This document shows positions 22,614 to 34,352 of a DNA stretch of 64,000 bases, piece after piece. How positions within the stretch are numbered: the stretch's first letter is position 1; every line of letters starts with the position of its first letter. A program made the translations under genes and the position numbers. Source of the stretch: Ligula intestinalis (Eukaryota > Platyhelminthes > Cestoda > Diphyllobothriidea > Diphyllobothriidae); contig JAYGXS010000003.1 in NCBI GenBank assembly GCA_036362985.1, positions 68,694,700 to 68,758,699 on the forward strand, in the 5' to 3' direction. The notes under the pieces are model-generated. The model did no database searches. It had not been told where the DNA came from and saw nothing but the letters and a program-made list of their open reading frames with translations.

Positions 22614-24072
22614 CCAAGGTCAACCGGCCGGTTCTAGAAGATACCACGAGAAATAGTGACCGCTGCCTCGAAATCCATTATACCAATTTTCAGAGTCTCT
22701 TCAATAAACTTGACGAACTCAAAACAATAGTATCTGAGCAGAAACCACATATAATTGCATTAACAGAGACTTGGCTGACCGAAGCAACAGGGATCAGCGA
22801 AGTCAGCATTGAAGGCTATCAACTGTTCCGCTGCGACAGATCTCAACGTAAGGGCGGAGGAGTGGCACTTTATAAGGCCAATGAAATTTCCTGTTTTAAT
22901 AGGTAAATCGCAGACATAGCCCTACGATGACATGAAATAATTTCATGCGAAATTAAGATTAGGCAACATCCGGAACTCAATATATGCGTTGTTTATCGGC
23001 CTCCCGGCTCCAGTGAAAGTGACGACGTAGAACTGCTAAGTTCACTGACAGTTATCTGTAAACAGGAAAACCTATTACTCCTGGGTGCTTTTAACGCTCC
23101 TGGCATCGATTGGATGAGGCCTGGAGTAAAGGCCGCAGCAGCACCTTTCAATTATCAACTATTTGAGTTTTCTTTGGACGAATATCTCCTTCAACACATA
23201 GACTTCACAACCCGACTGTGAGAAGGCCAGCGATCAAACGGTCGAGATCTCGTTTTTAGTAAAGAAGCAGGGATCATAAGGGAAGTGAACTCAAAACCGC
23301 CACTTGGCTTAAGCGACCACGTTGCTTTTACCTGCGTGTGTCACCTACTGTCTTCAAAATCGCAAATAAAGAGGCGCAGAAATATTTGGAAAGCCGATTC
23401 TGAAGAAATGAGACGTACCGCTTCCGCAGAAAACTGGTTACCCAGTACGAACGATACAAATGAATTATGGCAGCATATCCAAGGGACTGTAGAGCGCTTA
23501 ATTGAAGTCCATTGCCGAATGAAAGTAATAAGACCATGTGCCAGACCACCATATGTCAACCAGCCGATAAAATGGGCCATGAAAAAGAAACAAAGGTTGT
23601 GGAAAAAGTATGAGCATCTTCAAGATTCAAGATCACTTACCGAATATGAAGCACAACGAAATATATGCAGTAAGGAAATATGAAATTCTAGAACTGCCTT
23701 TGAGCGTCAACTTACAACACAAGCCACAATATGTCCAAAGAAGTTTTATGGATGCATCCGCAGCCAAAGGAAGCACCGGGACGACATTGCAGCTCTAAGG
23801 GATAACGTCGGGAACGTAGTAACGGAAGGACCGCGGAAAGAAATGTTACTGTCAGAGTTTTTTTTAAATCAGAGTTTATGATGGAATCCCTCGACGACAA
23901 TTCGGGAGTAGGAGTGGGCGAAGGTACAGCCATTATTGAAACTGTTACCTTTTCTGTCGCAGACGTAAGACATGTCCTGAGTCATATCATACCAGAAAAG
24001 TCTCCTGGACCGGATGGGATCCCTGGACTGATACTTAAAGAACTGGTGCGTAAAATCCAACCCCACCTCCAA
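22583..24072 (+). pseudogene. ORF2 5' part of the CR1-like LINE: endonuclease and start of RT
   Basis: This frame encodes an apurinic-type endonuclease: HYTNFQSLFNKLDELK, LTETWLTEATG, VVYRPPGSSES, then LGAFNAPG where the family has GDFN, and GLSDHVAF. The Asp of GDFN is replaced by Ala. In-frame stops occur at 22904-22906 (TAA), 22928-22930 (TGA) and 23219-23221 (TGA). The frame ends at 23681-23683 and resumes after a frameshift from about 23,878 with the first RT block (KSPGPDGIPGLILKEL). It is cut at about 24,072 by the RTE insertion. The endonuclease would nick target DNA to prime reverse transcription; this copy is dead. Confidence 0.88.
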
Positions 24073-27000
24073 GCTGGTGCGCGCCGGAAACTTGCTTTTG
24101 CTTGGCTAACGGGGCTCTGGTAGGGGAGCAAGACCGGGGACCTAGCGCCAATCCCCTTTTCTCCACGAAACACGGAATTGACTTTCTTGACTTTCTACAC
24201 TTTCATGAATCACAACTATACGCATCATACGATCTCTGCTACGGCGTCCGCGGGAACCGACGCGCCCCATCCTCTTGGCATCGCGGGACGGGTGTTAAAT
24301 CTGCGAGCTGATGCCGGATTGCGAATTGCAGGCTAAAATGTTCAAACTTTGAGGGATGACGGCGCCCAACTGTTAACAGCCAAATCCCTTTCTGAATACC
24401 GTGTTGGTGTGGCGTGTCTCTCTGAGGTCCGCCTACCTGGCACTGGCCACAAACTGCTGCAAGTACCAAGAACTGACTCTGCGTACCATCTCTACCACAG
24501 TGGTGTGTCCGACAACTCGGGACTGTATGGTGTCGCTATAGCTTTGGCCGATGAATTTCACTCGAGTCTGCTAGAGTGGGAGGCTGTCTCACCGCGGATC
24601 GCTTGGGTCCGTTTAAAAAGTGCCCCAGTCAACGTTTCCATCATCTCGGTATATGCGCCTACTCTGGCTGCTGATGACAGCATAAAATATGACTTCTACG
24701 GTGACCTCCAGCGAACAGTTGACCGCATCGCAAGAAGCGATCTACTCGTCATTGCCGGTGACTGGAACACCCGACCAGGTGTGTGTGACGCTGGAACCCG
24801 TCATGTGCTAGGCAAATTTGCTGTCGGAGCGCAGTGTGCCAACGGTGAGCGCCTTGTCAACTTCGCATCGTCTAACCGCCTCGTTGTGTCAAGCACCCGT
24901 TTTGATCATCCGCGCCACCACCTTGTCACTTGGTACTCAAATGACGGGCATACCCAGGCCCAAATAGATCACATCCTTGTCCGAGCACGCTGGGCCAGCT
25001 CGGTCTTGGATTGTCGAGCCTACCGCGGTGCTGATACAGGAAACGCTCATGCATCGGACCATGTCCTACAGCGGGCAACCCTTCGCTTGCGTTTGAGAGC
25101 TATTCACAGACCCTCCCGACCACAGCGGATCGATGTTGCAAAGCTGAAGTCCTCTGCTGGCGACGCCTTCCACTTAGCACTCCAGAACCGTTTCGACGGC
25201 CTGTACCCTGACGCCCGAGCGGACCCAGAGCCTGTGTGGCAGTCCCTGAAGGCCGCGATGTCAGAGCTGGCATACACCCATCTGGGCAAAACCCGACGGC
25301 GACATCGCGACTGGATCACTAGACCCACGCTTGAGTTAGCTGAGGAGGCCGGCCGAGCCAGACTCACTGGCTCCCCCACTTACAGAGAGCTGCGGCGCCA
25401 AACGACAAGGGCCATCCGAGCCGATAGGAACGCCTACTAGAGTGACTTTGCCACGGAAACGGAGCGAGCAGCTACCAGAGGTGACACCCACAAGCTCTAC
25501 CGACTCTTAAAACAGGCCAGCAGAGGTTTGGGGAACACCACCGAGACTTTACTGGATCGCAACGGTGCTGTAATCACTAAGATCGATGACCGGTTAGAGA
25601 GATGGCGCGAGCATTTCTGTGACCACCTTAACCATGATCCCCCTGTGATGTCTGACCTGTCGCCCAATGCGGACGATCCCCACCATCTGTATGAGTGCAA
25701 CATAGAGCCACCCAGTGTAGAGGAAGTTGTCTCCATTCTCTTGAGGCTACGCAACAACAAGGCACCTGGTGAGGATGACCTCCCGCCGGAGCTCTTTAAA
25801 TGTGCACCTGAGGTTATTGGGCCCTGGCTACAGCACATATTTGCCAAGATATGGGACAGCGAAGTTGTGCCCTCTGACTGGAGAAAAGCAGTGATCCTCC
25901 CCTTGTTTAAAAAAGGCGACAGACGAGCGTGCAGAAATTACAGAGGCATTAGCCTTATCGATGTAGCGGCGAAAACATTCACGTCTCTTCTTCTCAAACG
26001 TTTCCAAACTGCGAGAGACCAGCGCACCCGCCCAAAACAGAGTGGATTTCGACCAGGTCGTGGCTGCACCGACCAGATCTTCAATCTCCGCCGTGTACTG
26101 GAACTGAGATGGGGTCACCAACAACCCACTGTTCTATGCTTCATCGACTTTGCTGCCGCATTTGACTCTGTTGATCGCAGTTCGCTGTGGAACATAATGA
26201 GGACGGACGGCCTACCACCTAAGCTTCTCAATCTCATGCAGGCATACTATCGTGGCACTTCCACACGGGTGAGGACGCAGAACGGTGACACGGAAGCCTT
26301 TAGCGTCAAGACGGGCGTCCGCCAAGGTTGTGCCCTTTCACCAACCCTGTTCAACTATGCAGTGGACTGGATCATGACCAAAGCGCTGGATGACTTTCCG
26401 GGAGTGCAGTTTGATCGCTCGAAATGGGTGACTGACTTGGCGTATGCTGATGACGTCGTCCTCTTTGGCGACAACTGTAATGCAGTTCAGCAGGCGTTGG
26501 ACAAGGTTAATGAGCGTGCCCGATCCATCGGATTACGCCTAAACGCCACTAAGACCCAAGTCATGCTCTTCTGTGTGCCCCCTACATCTGTCACTCCTAT
26601 TGTTCTCGACGGCGCTCCTCTCGAAAAGGTCGACTCGTTTAGATACTTAGGCTCTTTGGTCACGGAAACGGGTCAAGGTGTCGACGAGGTTGTATCACGC
26701 GTCGACCGTGCCCGATCTGCCTTCTACCGACTGTGCGCTCCTCTATGGAATAGAAGGGAAATATCACTACGCACAAAGTCCCGTGTTTACCAAGCAGTGG
26801 TTCGATCTATCCTGCTCTATGGCGGAGAGACATGGCCTATGCGTGTTGAGGACATGAGGCGCCTTGAGGTGTTTGACAATGACTGCCTACGCCGCATCCT
26901 TCGTCACCGACGCGTCGACCAAATTCGCTGCTCCGATCTCCGCCGACGCTGTCACCTGGACGCTCTCCCTCCACTCCTGCTTCAGAGACGACTTCGATGT

Positions 27001-27318
27001 TCGGGCATGCGTCCCGGTGTGATGATGGTGAGCTGATTTGTGACCTGCTTGTAACGACGCCTCCCCCCACCTGGCACAAACGTCGCGGCGGGCAGCTGAA
27101 AACTTGGACAGCAACGGTCAAGCAGGATCTGTCGTCAGTTTCCGGACCATGCGTCTACGGCCTACGCCAGTGGAACCGTGAATGGATGGTGCTCTCGTGT
27201 GAACAGGCGCAAGATCGACGCGCCTGGACAGCTGTGATTCGTGATGCAGTCAACGTCAAAACTGATGCCGGCTCAACCCGCCCGAGGTGAATGCCGTTAC
27301 AAGTACAAGTAAGTAAGT
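24073..27318 (+). mobile_element. RTE-type LINE nested inside the CR1-like LINE
   Basis: A 3.2 kb element inserted in the sense direction in the RT region of the older LINE. It carries one long reading frame (endonuclease plus RT) and ends in a short AAGT-type tail at 27301-27318, a tail style known for RTE elements. Its 5' end is placed where the host LINE protein breaks off, so it may be off by a few tens of bases. I could not identify a target-site duplication. Confidence 0.85.
24337..27290 (+). pseudogene. RTE ORF: endonuclease-reverse transcriptase with one stop and one frameshift
   Basis: The frame begins at NVQTLRDDGAQLL just after a TAA at 24334-24336. The endonuclease shows LSEVRLPG, ISVYAPT, AGDWNTRPG and a SDH at its end. 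A TAG at 25438-25440 interrupts it, but the same frame continues to the RT: KGDRRACRNYRGIS, FRPGRGCTDQIF, CFIDFAAAFDSVDR, GVRQGCALSP, LAYADDVVLFG with the catalytic Asp pair, FRYLGSLVT and LLYGGETW. A one-base deletion near 27,000 shifts the frame, after which the C-terminal part (FGHASRCDD, then a basic HKRRGGQLKTW segment) runs to a TGA at 27288-27290. The catalytic residues are all present, so this copy decayed only lightly. Confidence 0.9.
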
Positions 27319-28460
27319 CGACCGAGCTATCAATGCCTGTTTCAATTCTGTTCGAGCTTTCCATGAGAACAGGGGACTTGCCTTTGCAGTGGAAGACGGC
27401 CAACATTGTACCATTATATAAGGGAGGTAGCAAAATGTCTGCGAACAGCTTTCGGCCCATAAGCTTGACTTGCCTTTCCTGCAAAATGATGGAGGTCCTT
27501 GTCAAGCAGGCCATGCTAAGATTTTGCGATGAGAGTGAAATCATACAAAATTCCCAACATGGCTTTCGGCGAGGGTGCTCCTGCCTTTCAAATTTACTGA
27601 CTGGACTGGACTACGGTAAAATCATGCTTGCCGATGGCGTTAAGCTCTGGCAGGTCGTTAAGCGCCCTAGCGACCGGGATGCTCTGCAAAATAATCTTTG
27701 CAAACTGCAGACGTGGTCCGATAGATGGCTGCTGGATTTCAATGTGCAAAAGTGTGCCGTCCTCCACCTGCGTCCAACAAACCACCCTATCCCCCAGAGC
27801 TGCAGGACATATCACCTGAAAAACATTCAAATTCCCGTAGCATCTACGCAAAAAGACCTCGACATTCGGATACAGAGTAATCTGAAGCCCTCATTAAAAT
27901 CTGTCAAAGCTTCAAATAAAGCCACGGGAGTGCTGCACGCTATCAAAAGGGCGTTTCTAGCCTTCAATGAAGATCTCTTTGGCTGAGTACACGGCACATT
28001 TGTTCGACCACACCTAGAGTATGGCATACAGGCGTGGCGGCCATGGCTAGCAAAGGACACAGCATGTCTGGAGAAAGTGCAGCGTCGGGCAACAAAGATA
28101 GTAAGAGGTCTAAAGAACCACACTTACATAGGGAGACTGGCATGCCTAAATCTATTCCCTCTACATTACAGGCAACAAAGAGGGGAGCTTATCCTAGTTT
28201 AAAAGATAATAAACGGTCTTGAGGAAGGATTACGCTTTGAGGTCATGTTACAGTGGCACCTCTCGCCTCACCTCCGTGGCCGCACAATGAAGCTGCGCAC
28301 GAAAATGTCTAAGCTAAACCTCCGCTCTGAATTCTTCACGCATCGTGTCATACAACAGTGGAACAACCTTCAACAGTCAGTCGTGGAGGCCACTTCGCTT
28401 CAGATGTACAAACAACGCTTTGATAATTACATGCGTCCCCTCTCCTCTCTCCAAGTCTGA
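27319..28460 (+). pseudogene. ORF2 3' part of the CR1-like LINE, RT core deleted
   Basis: The RT resumes with MRTGDLPLQWKTANIVPLYK, SFRPISLTC and QHGFRRGCSCLSNLL. It then jumps from LLTGLD directly to a degenerate LADGVKLW, which in the family is the FADD catalytic block. About 100 residues, including the first catalytic Asp and the QG block, are deleted. After that come LQTWSDRWLLDFNVQKC, LEYGIQAWRPW, LEKVQRRATKIV and a tail to the stop at 28458-28460. In-frame stops are TGA at 27984-27986 and TAA at 28200-28202. It is read as the downstream half of the frame at 22583-24072. Confidence 0.87.
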
Positions 28461-28559
28461 ACTCTAAAAACCAGACATATATTGTAAAAAACAATACTAC
28501 TCACTGTTTGACAATACTATGTGAGCAGTGGTAAATTTTTATAGGTGCTTGTACACGTA

Positions 28560-29048
28560 CTAAATAGGGTTTTCAAAGGCATTGCCTATTATCCTCACCA
28601 AATAAACTGAACGGACACTGAAAACTGAAACTGGATTCAGAACTGAGAGGTGGTCACAATCGAAAAGCACACTGGACTGACTTCTGGTCGTTAAGTCGGT
28701 CATTTGCTGACGACCATGCTGAGTTGCGGTCCAGGACACCTTTGAGCACGTGGAGATATATCTTACTTTTGAGAAGATGGCCAACGACCATATTATCAGC
28801 GTATTAACATACAAACATTTATTTAGCGATCGTAGATCGTCAGTGTGGAGGAAGAAGAGGTGAGAGGATAATTTAGATCCCTGAATAACTCCACAGTTGT
28901 TGGGAAGGGCCGCGGATTTTCGCTTGCCGCACTGAACGAATTGAGTGCGGGAAGTGGAATAATACCCAAACCAGGAGAGAGCCCAGCCGGGAGAGCGGCA
29001 TACAGAAGTTTTTTTGAGAAGATATCGGAGGGGATATCGTAATGCCAC
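28560..29048 (-). pseudogene. Antisense LINE reverse transcriptase fragment
   Basis: The - strand frame contains LSWFGYYSTSRTQFVQCG, then CGVIQGSKLSSHLFFLHTDD, DLRSLNKCLY and LIIWSLA. These match the stretch of a non-LTR RT around the GVPQGS block and the approach to the catalytic YADD, which is degraded here. No further domain is visible. The fragment lies in inverted orientation just past the 3' end of the CR1-like LINE. It covers roughly the part of the RT that is missing from that LINE, but the wording of the motifs differs enough that it is probably another family. Confidence 0.6.
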
Positions 29049-29458
29049 TTCTTTAATTTGCCCTACTTTACTATAAAACTCTCATAAAAACCTGTCAAAT
29101 GGTATGCTAAAGTAGGAACCATCATTAAAGGTAGGAATCATGCCTGAACAGCTCCGAGTTGCGCATACAGAAAATGCCCCAGCCAGTTTTTTGCGAAAGT
29201 AATGCAGTACAATGCATTTAGAAGGCTAATGTATTTCCACCACTGGCTGAGAAAAATCTTTTGGATGAATTACGCCAACCTTGCTACGCACAAGACAGCC
29301 CGCGCCTATTGAGATAAAATCGCAAGGATAGGTCTGGCCATGATCCTCATCCCTGCCTCTGTTGATCCGGCGACAGCAAAATGTAGGTCTGCTGAAGACT
29401 AACCTCAAAACTGTCATCCTTGGCTGAGAAGAGTGTGGTCCTATCGTGAGCTAGTTGC

Positions 29459-29800
29459 TGTATCGACAACAAAAGGATCCCCAAATCACAAGTCATGGAA
29501 GATGGTGTTGGTAGGCAGAGCTTTTCCTGCCGAAGAATGAACGGTACAAAGCCTTAGCTACGGGCCAGCTGCGTCTGCACGCCAGGTGTGTCCGCCACTG
29601 CGAAGCTCTGAGTGCGGAGTGTATCCTTAGTCAATCAGGTGGCAGGGCGCGCATCGATTGGTTCGAAGTAACTTGCGCATCAAGCAGCGATTGACAAAAA
29701 GGTGCGGGGAGTTTGTCACGTGCGACTGCACAAAGACTTGGCTAGCGAAGAGAAGAGAAACTGAGTCAAGGCAGCAGTACGGAGTGCAGGCACTTACAGT
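29459..29800 (+). repeat. Dispersed repeat, family A (subfamily 1)
   Basis: Starts near TCGACAACAAAAGGATCCCC and shares CCCAAATCACAAGTCA, GTGTTGGT and ACGGTACAAAG with the copy at 62850-63245. A more distant relation to the copies at 30.9, 36.5 and 38.4 kb is seen in the start and in the CAATCAGG and AAACTGAGTCA-type blocks. No coding capacity is recognised. Confidence 0.6.
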
Positions 29801-30935
29801 CTCACTCCAGATCCACTGTTACTAGGCATCGCATGGGAGATATGTTATCAATGACTAGAATAGACATGCTTTCCACTGTTGCAAGTGCAGGTTTTGGCGG
29901 ACAACGACAATGCCTAACACTCCTTCTTTGTCCAAGGCTCGCCGCCCCAAAGTCTAGTCGTCACAAACAACTTTTGCAATGCTTTCCTTCACTGGCGCCC
30001 CCGTCCCCCGAGGCTTGACCTCGCAGCTGCTTCTGGCTAACCGATAACAGCTGCGTCAACGTCCCCTGTTCTTCGGCGGGCTGGCAGACCCGTTAGTTGA
30101 TCTCAGATTACTCAGTCCGTACACACGTGCGCACACGCCCGTGTGTACACATGCGTCCAAACAAGCACGCCTGTCTAAGTGCCACTTGAATACACCACCG
30201 CTCAGCCGATGCAGTAAAGGACTTTGCAGGCAACAGCCCCTCCGGCAATTGCAACACACCAATGACAGAACACTTGAACTCGCTTCAAAGTCATCTAAAA
30301 GCAACTGCAATCACCCCACACGACACATAGTTGACGCACTCAGGCCTGGCTGGACGCAGTCAGAGGTTGCTGCCATGATTTAAATAGGTGGGCACTTGCT
30401 AACTGCGCCATGTCTGAGCCCTAATAGTTTATTCCGTCCCCGCCTCAACAGTCAGCAGTTATAGTGCGACGCACTGCAAACATGTTAAACCGCCTAGTTA
30501 TGGGCTAATCAGTCTCTTCAGGCCGACTTAAGCCTAGCTGGCAGCATAACTGAAAAAAGTTTTAATATTGAAACCTAGGTATTGAGTGCATGCATAGCTT
30601 CCAGTCATGCTCCTAGTAGGGACGTGGGGGTGACGTCGACTTTTGTGCCGGACACCTGAGCGTGAGTGCCTCCCTACGGGTGGCCTGACGCGTGCGATAG
30701 CATCACTTGGGGGAAATTATAGGAAGTAAAGGCTAAATGCAAAATATACGAGTTCTCGATTTACGCGAACGAGCAGCAAACACGGTGGGTCTCAAACCAA
30801 AGTGGCTGGCATAAAGTGTTGCCAGCTGTCAGGTAAAACTGCATCTGCTGCTTCTCTATACCCCAAATGACAGTTGAACTCGAGAATTCGCCTGTATTAT
30901 GTTACCAGGAAGGTCCGCACAGTACTGAGTTTGCC
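29801..30935. other. No recognised feature
   Basis: Unassigned sequence between two copies of the family A repeat. I see no gene. Confidence 0.5.
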
Positions 30936-31330
30936 GAAAAAGGAGTGATCATCGACTAGAGAAGCTTCCCATAAGTCAATAAGACCATCTAGGCTGGACA
31001 GTGTACTGTAAAAAGAAGCTAAAAGACTACAGAAAAGAGCGGCTTACAGTATACAAGCAGTTGTTGTGTGCGCGCTCTGTGCCTCTGTGCAGGGTAACAG
31101 GATCCGGGGCGGCCTCCAGCCAATCAGGAAAAGGTGCATAGATCGCTAGGTCAAAGGCAAGGCATCGACCCGACCGAAAGGCGACAATGTGGGTGCCTCG
31201 TCAAGAAGCGAGAGGCGGGCAGTCACGCCGGGCACTGCAGCGAGTCGGCCATGAGCGCGTACGGACGAGCCGCGCAAGGTGAAATTATCACGAGGCCTGC
31301 AGCGAAGAAAAAGGTGAGTCAGCGATAGTG
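30936..31330 (+). repeat. Dispersed repeat, family A (subfamily 2)
   Basis: Shares GGACAGTGTACTGTA, GCAGTTGTTGT, CCTCCAGCCAATCAGGA and AAAGGCAAGGCATCGACCCG with 36455-36838, and several of these with 38353-38800. All copies have the same orientation. It is GC-rich in its second half and has no recognised protein or tRNA-like promoter. Confidence 0.75.
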
Positions 31331-32031
31331 GCGTCGATCTCAGGACCGCCACAAGTGCGGCTCCTGCCAAGGCAGACTGGGAGCTCAGTGAGCCAGAGGG
31401 CGCATTCATTGCGGGTGTCCATTTGTGAATTCGCTTCCGTTAGAAGGAAGAGATCCGCACTGTCTGCTGGGGCAGGCGCACTTTCATGGATGTGCATTCT
31501 TGTAGACTTGTAGAAATCAGTTTCGCATGCATGATGTAAGTTCAGCTCTCTGAGTCTACTATAAGAGTAATTAAAAGGCCGAGGTCTGCCACTGTCGTGG
31601 TCGGTGGTATTGCCTTTTCGTCAATTCTGGCCTTTGTAAGATTCTTGCTTCCCATTTCAGAAACCTGCTTCAAATGCATAGGAGAACTAGAACGTGTTTG
31701 CGATATGAGTGCATTTCGATTCAACCGTCGTCTGCACCTGTCTCTAACTGTACTGACTATACTATGTATTTTAAGAGAGCGAATGTGGTGAACGTGAGAT
31801 TAATGTTGTGGAGGTGATTACTTTGCCCCCTGAACAGTAGCGACCCTTGTCGATTTTCATGACAACCATGCCAGTCTGGCGGCTAAGCCGAAAGGTTAAC
31901 AGGATGTACATGGCATGTAAATATGTGCCTCTTTGTATATTCGGCATACTGCTACCAGGTGCGCTTATAAACATAACTATGCTTTAGCAGATACGCGTAC
32001 ACTGATCTGTTAGGGGACTCACTTGTCCGTG
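31331..32031. other. No recognised feature
   Basis: Unassigned sequence up to the assembly gap. Confidence 0.5.
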
Positions 32032-32431
32032 NNNNNNNNNNNNNNNNNNNNNNNNNNNNNNNNNNNNNNNNNNNNNNNNNNNNNNNNNNNNNNNNNNNNN
32101 NNNNNNNNNNNNNNNNNNNNNNNNNNNNNNNNNNNNNNNNNNNNNNNNNNNNNNNNNNNNNNNNNNNNNNNNNNNNNNNNNNNNNNNNNNNNNNNNNNNN
32201 NNNNNNNNNNNNNNNNNNNNNNNNNNNNNNNNNNNNNNNNNNNNNNNNNNNNNNNNNNNNNNNNNNNNNNNNNNNNNNNNNNNNNNNNNNNNNNNNNNNN
32301 NNNNNNNNNNNNNNNNNNNNNNNNNNNNNNNNNNNNNNNNNNNNNNNNNNNNNNNNNNNNNNNNNNNNNNNNNNNNNNNNNNNNNNNNNNNNNNNNNNNN
32401 NNNNNNNNNNNNNNNNNNNNNNNNNNNNNNN
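32032..32431. other. Assembly gap, 400 N
   Basis: Exactly 400 undetermined bases. Open frames that cross it have no meaning. Confidence 0.99.
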
Positions 32432-33069
32432 AGTGTTCGAGACTACAGCCCCAAGGCAACCTTCTTAGCGGCTGCAAAACCCATCATTTTCTTCCTTTGC
32501 TGATTTTTTAATGAGACAACTTGTAAGGCTGAATTCTGATCACAGTTTCGCTGAAGCATGTAGTCATTAATAATCACATTTCTCGTAACAAAGCAAATTT
32601 CGCGCAATGGTATAATCCGTGCCTGCTACTGCGATAGCGGGGTTTAGGGGTAGCCTAAAATGTCTTATACTGTTCATCACGGTAGCTCATTGCATGCTTA
32701 GCGCAAACTAGTCAAAGTTCGGCTAAGGTGAGCTTAGGGACAACGGTTAAAATGTGATTTTTGTAACTCACCAGGGGCGATTGTATGGCCCGGATCTTGA
32801 CCATCTTTTGTCAGCTGACCTTGTGCATCTAAATTTGGTGGTCAGCAATCACGTGTGAGCAAGCGACTCGGGCTTAACTGCGTAATGAACTATCTGTCTT
32901 ATTTCAAGGGTATTTTGACTAGCAAATGAGCGTGCACCATGACAGAAGCTTTGACTAGCGACTTGCCCAAGTATTTTTTTCGTGTTTAATTAGATTGTTC
33001 TTCATTTATTTATAAAGAATTTAAAATCCGGTTAAAATATGGCGTTTAGGAGGTCATCTACTTCAACTT
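32432..33069. other. No recognised feature
   Basis: Unassigned sequence after the gap. Confidence 0.5.
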
Positions 33070-33170
33070 ACCTGAGGTCCAACTTACCGTGCTGGAGTTA
33101 GTTTGCATTAGTTCGCGGCGCGAAGCATCGCGCACACCTCGAATTTAAATGCTCTACAATTTAAATGGCA
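33070..33170 (+). repeat. Short dispersed repeat, copy 1
   Basis: CTTACCGTGCTGGAGTTAG, then GGCGCGAAGCATCGCGCACACC and AATTTAAATGC, match a second copy at 39460-39545 with a few changes. Confidence 0.55.
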
Positions 33171-33565
33171 AAAAAATCATTTTGGGTACAGAACATAAAG
33201 AATAACATTATCTCTGGCATGATGTAACATTGGATTTTAGGCTACTCGAACTAGCCAATAGGCGCTCACACGACTACTTTGACACCCTTGAAAATAGGAC
33301 AAATTGACTCTCCCCACAACTGCCGCTTGTTACTATCCGGAGTTCACTTAAACCTTTTTGGTTGAGATCCCCGAGTTACCTTCAAAATATTCAGTCAAAA
33401 GTAACAAGGTTCCTTTCGCCTTGCATTTCAGTTCAGAGATCGTAAGCATAGCTAAATCGTATGGTATGCCGCCAGGGCGTGAATAAGAGGCTGTTTACTA
33501 CTTGAAAATAACTGACCAATACTAGTGCTTTGCAGCTAATAGCATCTAGAAGTAAGCATATGTAC

Positions 33566-33835
33566 GTGGAGCAAAATCCTTACTGAACGTGGTTGCCCAA
33601 ATCTATACGTAAAGAGCGTATTTGTAGATAATAACAGCCCTCAGCTTTTTTAATTTCCATAGAAAGCAATTTCTGTTCCTTGTGTACATCAGCATAATTA
33701 AGGTCTGTAGGCATAGACCGAAATTGTAAGTGTATATTTGGGCTGAAACCCATCAACCACTGCGTAATATACACATGCTGCCAACAGACAGATTGTATTA
33801 GTATACATTGATGTCATAACTTACCAGCCCTGGAT
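33566..33835 (-). repeat. Foldback family C, partial copy
   Basis: Contains the internal part of the family C repeat (the - strand reads open for about 64 codons, with MPTDLNYADV and KEQKLLSMEIKK) and the TGCTGCCAACAGACAG block, followed by GTATACATTGATGTCATAAC. The terminal arms are missing here. Confidence 0.6.
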
Positions 33836-33862
33836 TGAAGCCTGTCACTAATGCTTATACAA

Positions 33863-34352
33863 ATTGACTTTATAACTTATTATACTAGCAGCCCAGGTGC
33901 CAGCTTAAAGGCCCAGACACGCGTTTTGCCGGTTTTCGGCCGCTGCTTGACACAACTTCGAGGGGCCCGGCTCATTAATGGGCCCTCCAGTTTTCCTTAT
34001 TTGCTTTCTGGTTAATAGACCGGTTTTTAACGTTTAACTTTTTAATTCCTTGAGAAATTAATTTCTGTTTTCGATAAACGTGAGTATATTTAAGGTCTAT
34101 AGGCATAGACCGAAATCTTAGATGTAAATTTTGGCTGAAACCCGTCAAGCGCTGCTTAATATAAGCATATTGCCAACAGACAGACTTTGAAAACCGGTAT
34201 AACAATCAGAAAACAAGGGGAAACTGGAGGGCCAACCGATGAACCGGACCCCTCGCAGCTGTTCCAAGCAGCAGCAGAATATCGGCAAAACACGTGCCTG
34301 GGCCTTCTATTTAGTACCTGGGCTGTTAGTATAGTAAGTTACAACTTCGATA
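33863..34352. repeat. Foldback family C, full copy with long inverted arms
   Basis: The arms at about 33866-34028 and 34190-34352 are inverted copies of each other, each about 160 bases. The outer ends read like GTTGTAACTTACTATACTAACAGCC, and both contain the AAAACACGTG...GGGCC type block and a GGAGGGCC segment. The about 160 bases between them carry the conserved internal segment. This is the structure of a non-autonomous foldback or MITE-like DNA element. No transposase is visible. Confidence 0.75.

Larger units (their letters stand above)
21774..28545 (+). mobile_element. CR1-like LINE, split by a younger RTE insertion
   Basis: Two reading frames of one CR1-type LINE lie in order on the + strand: ORF1 (21774-22613), then ORF2 with endonuclease and the start of the RT (to about 24,072). 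The RT resumes at about 27,319 and runs to a stop at 28458-28460. The gap is filled by a separate RTE element. The protein reads on sensibly across the gap (KIQPHLQA before, STELSMPVSILFELS after). The 5' end is not defined. The 3' end lies in the A/T-rich sequence after 28,460. Confidence 0.85.

Noticed and set aside
32019..32511. Long open frames on both strands across the N gap
   Set aside because: They exist only because undetermined bases are read as open codons.
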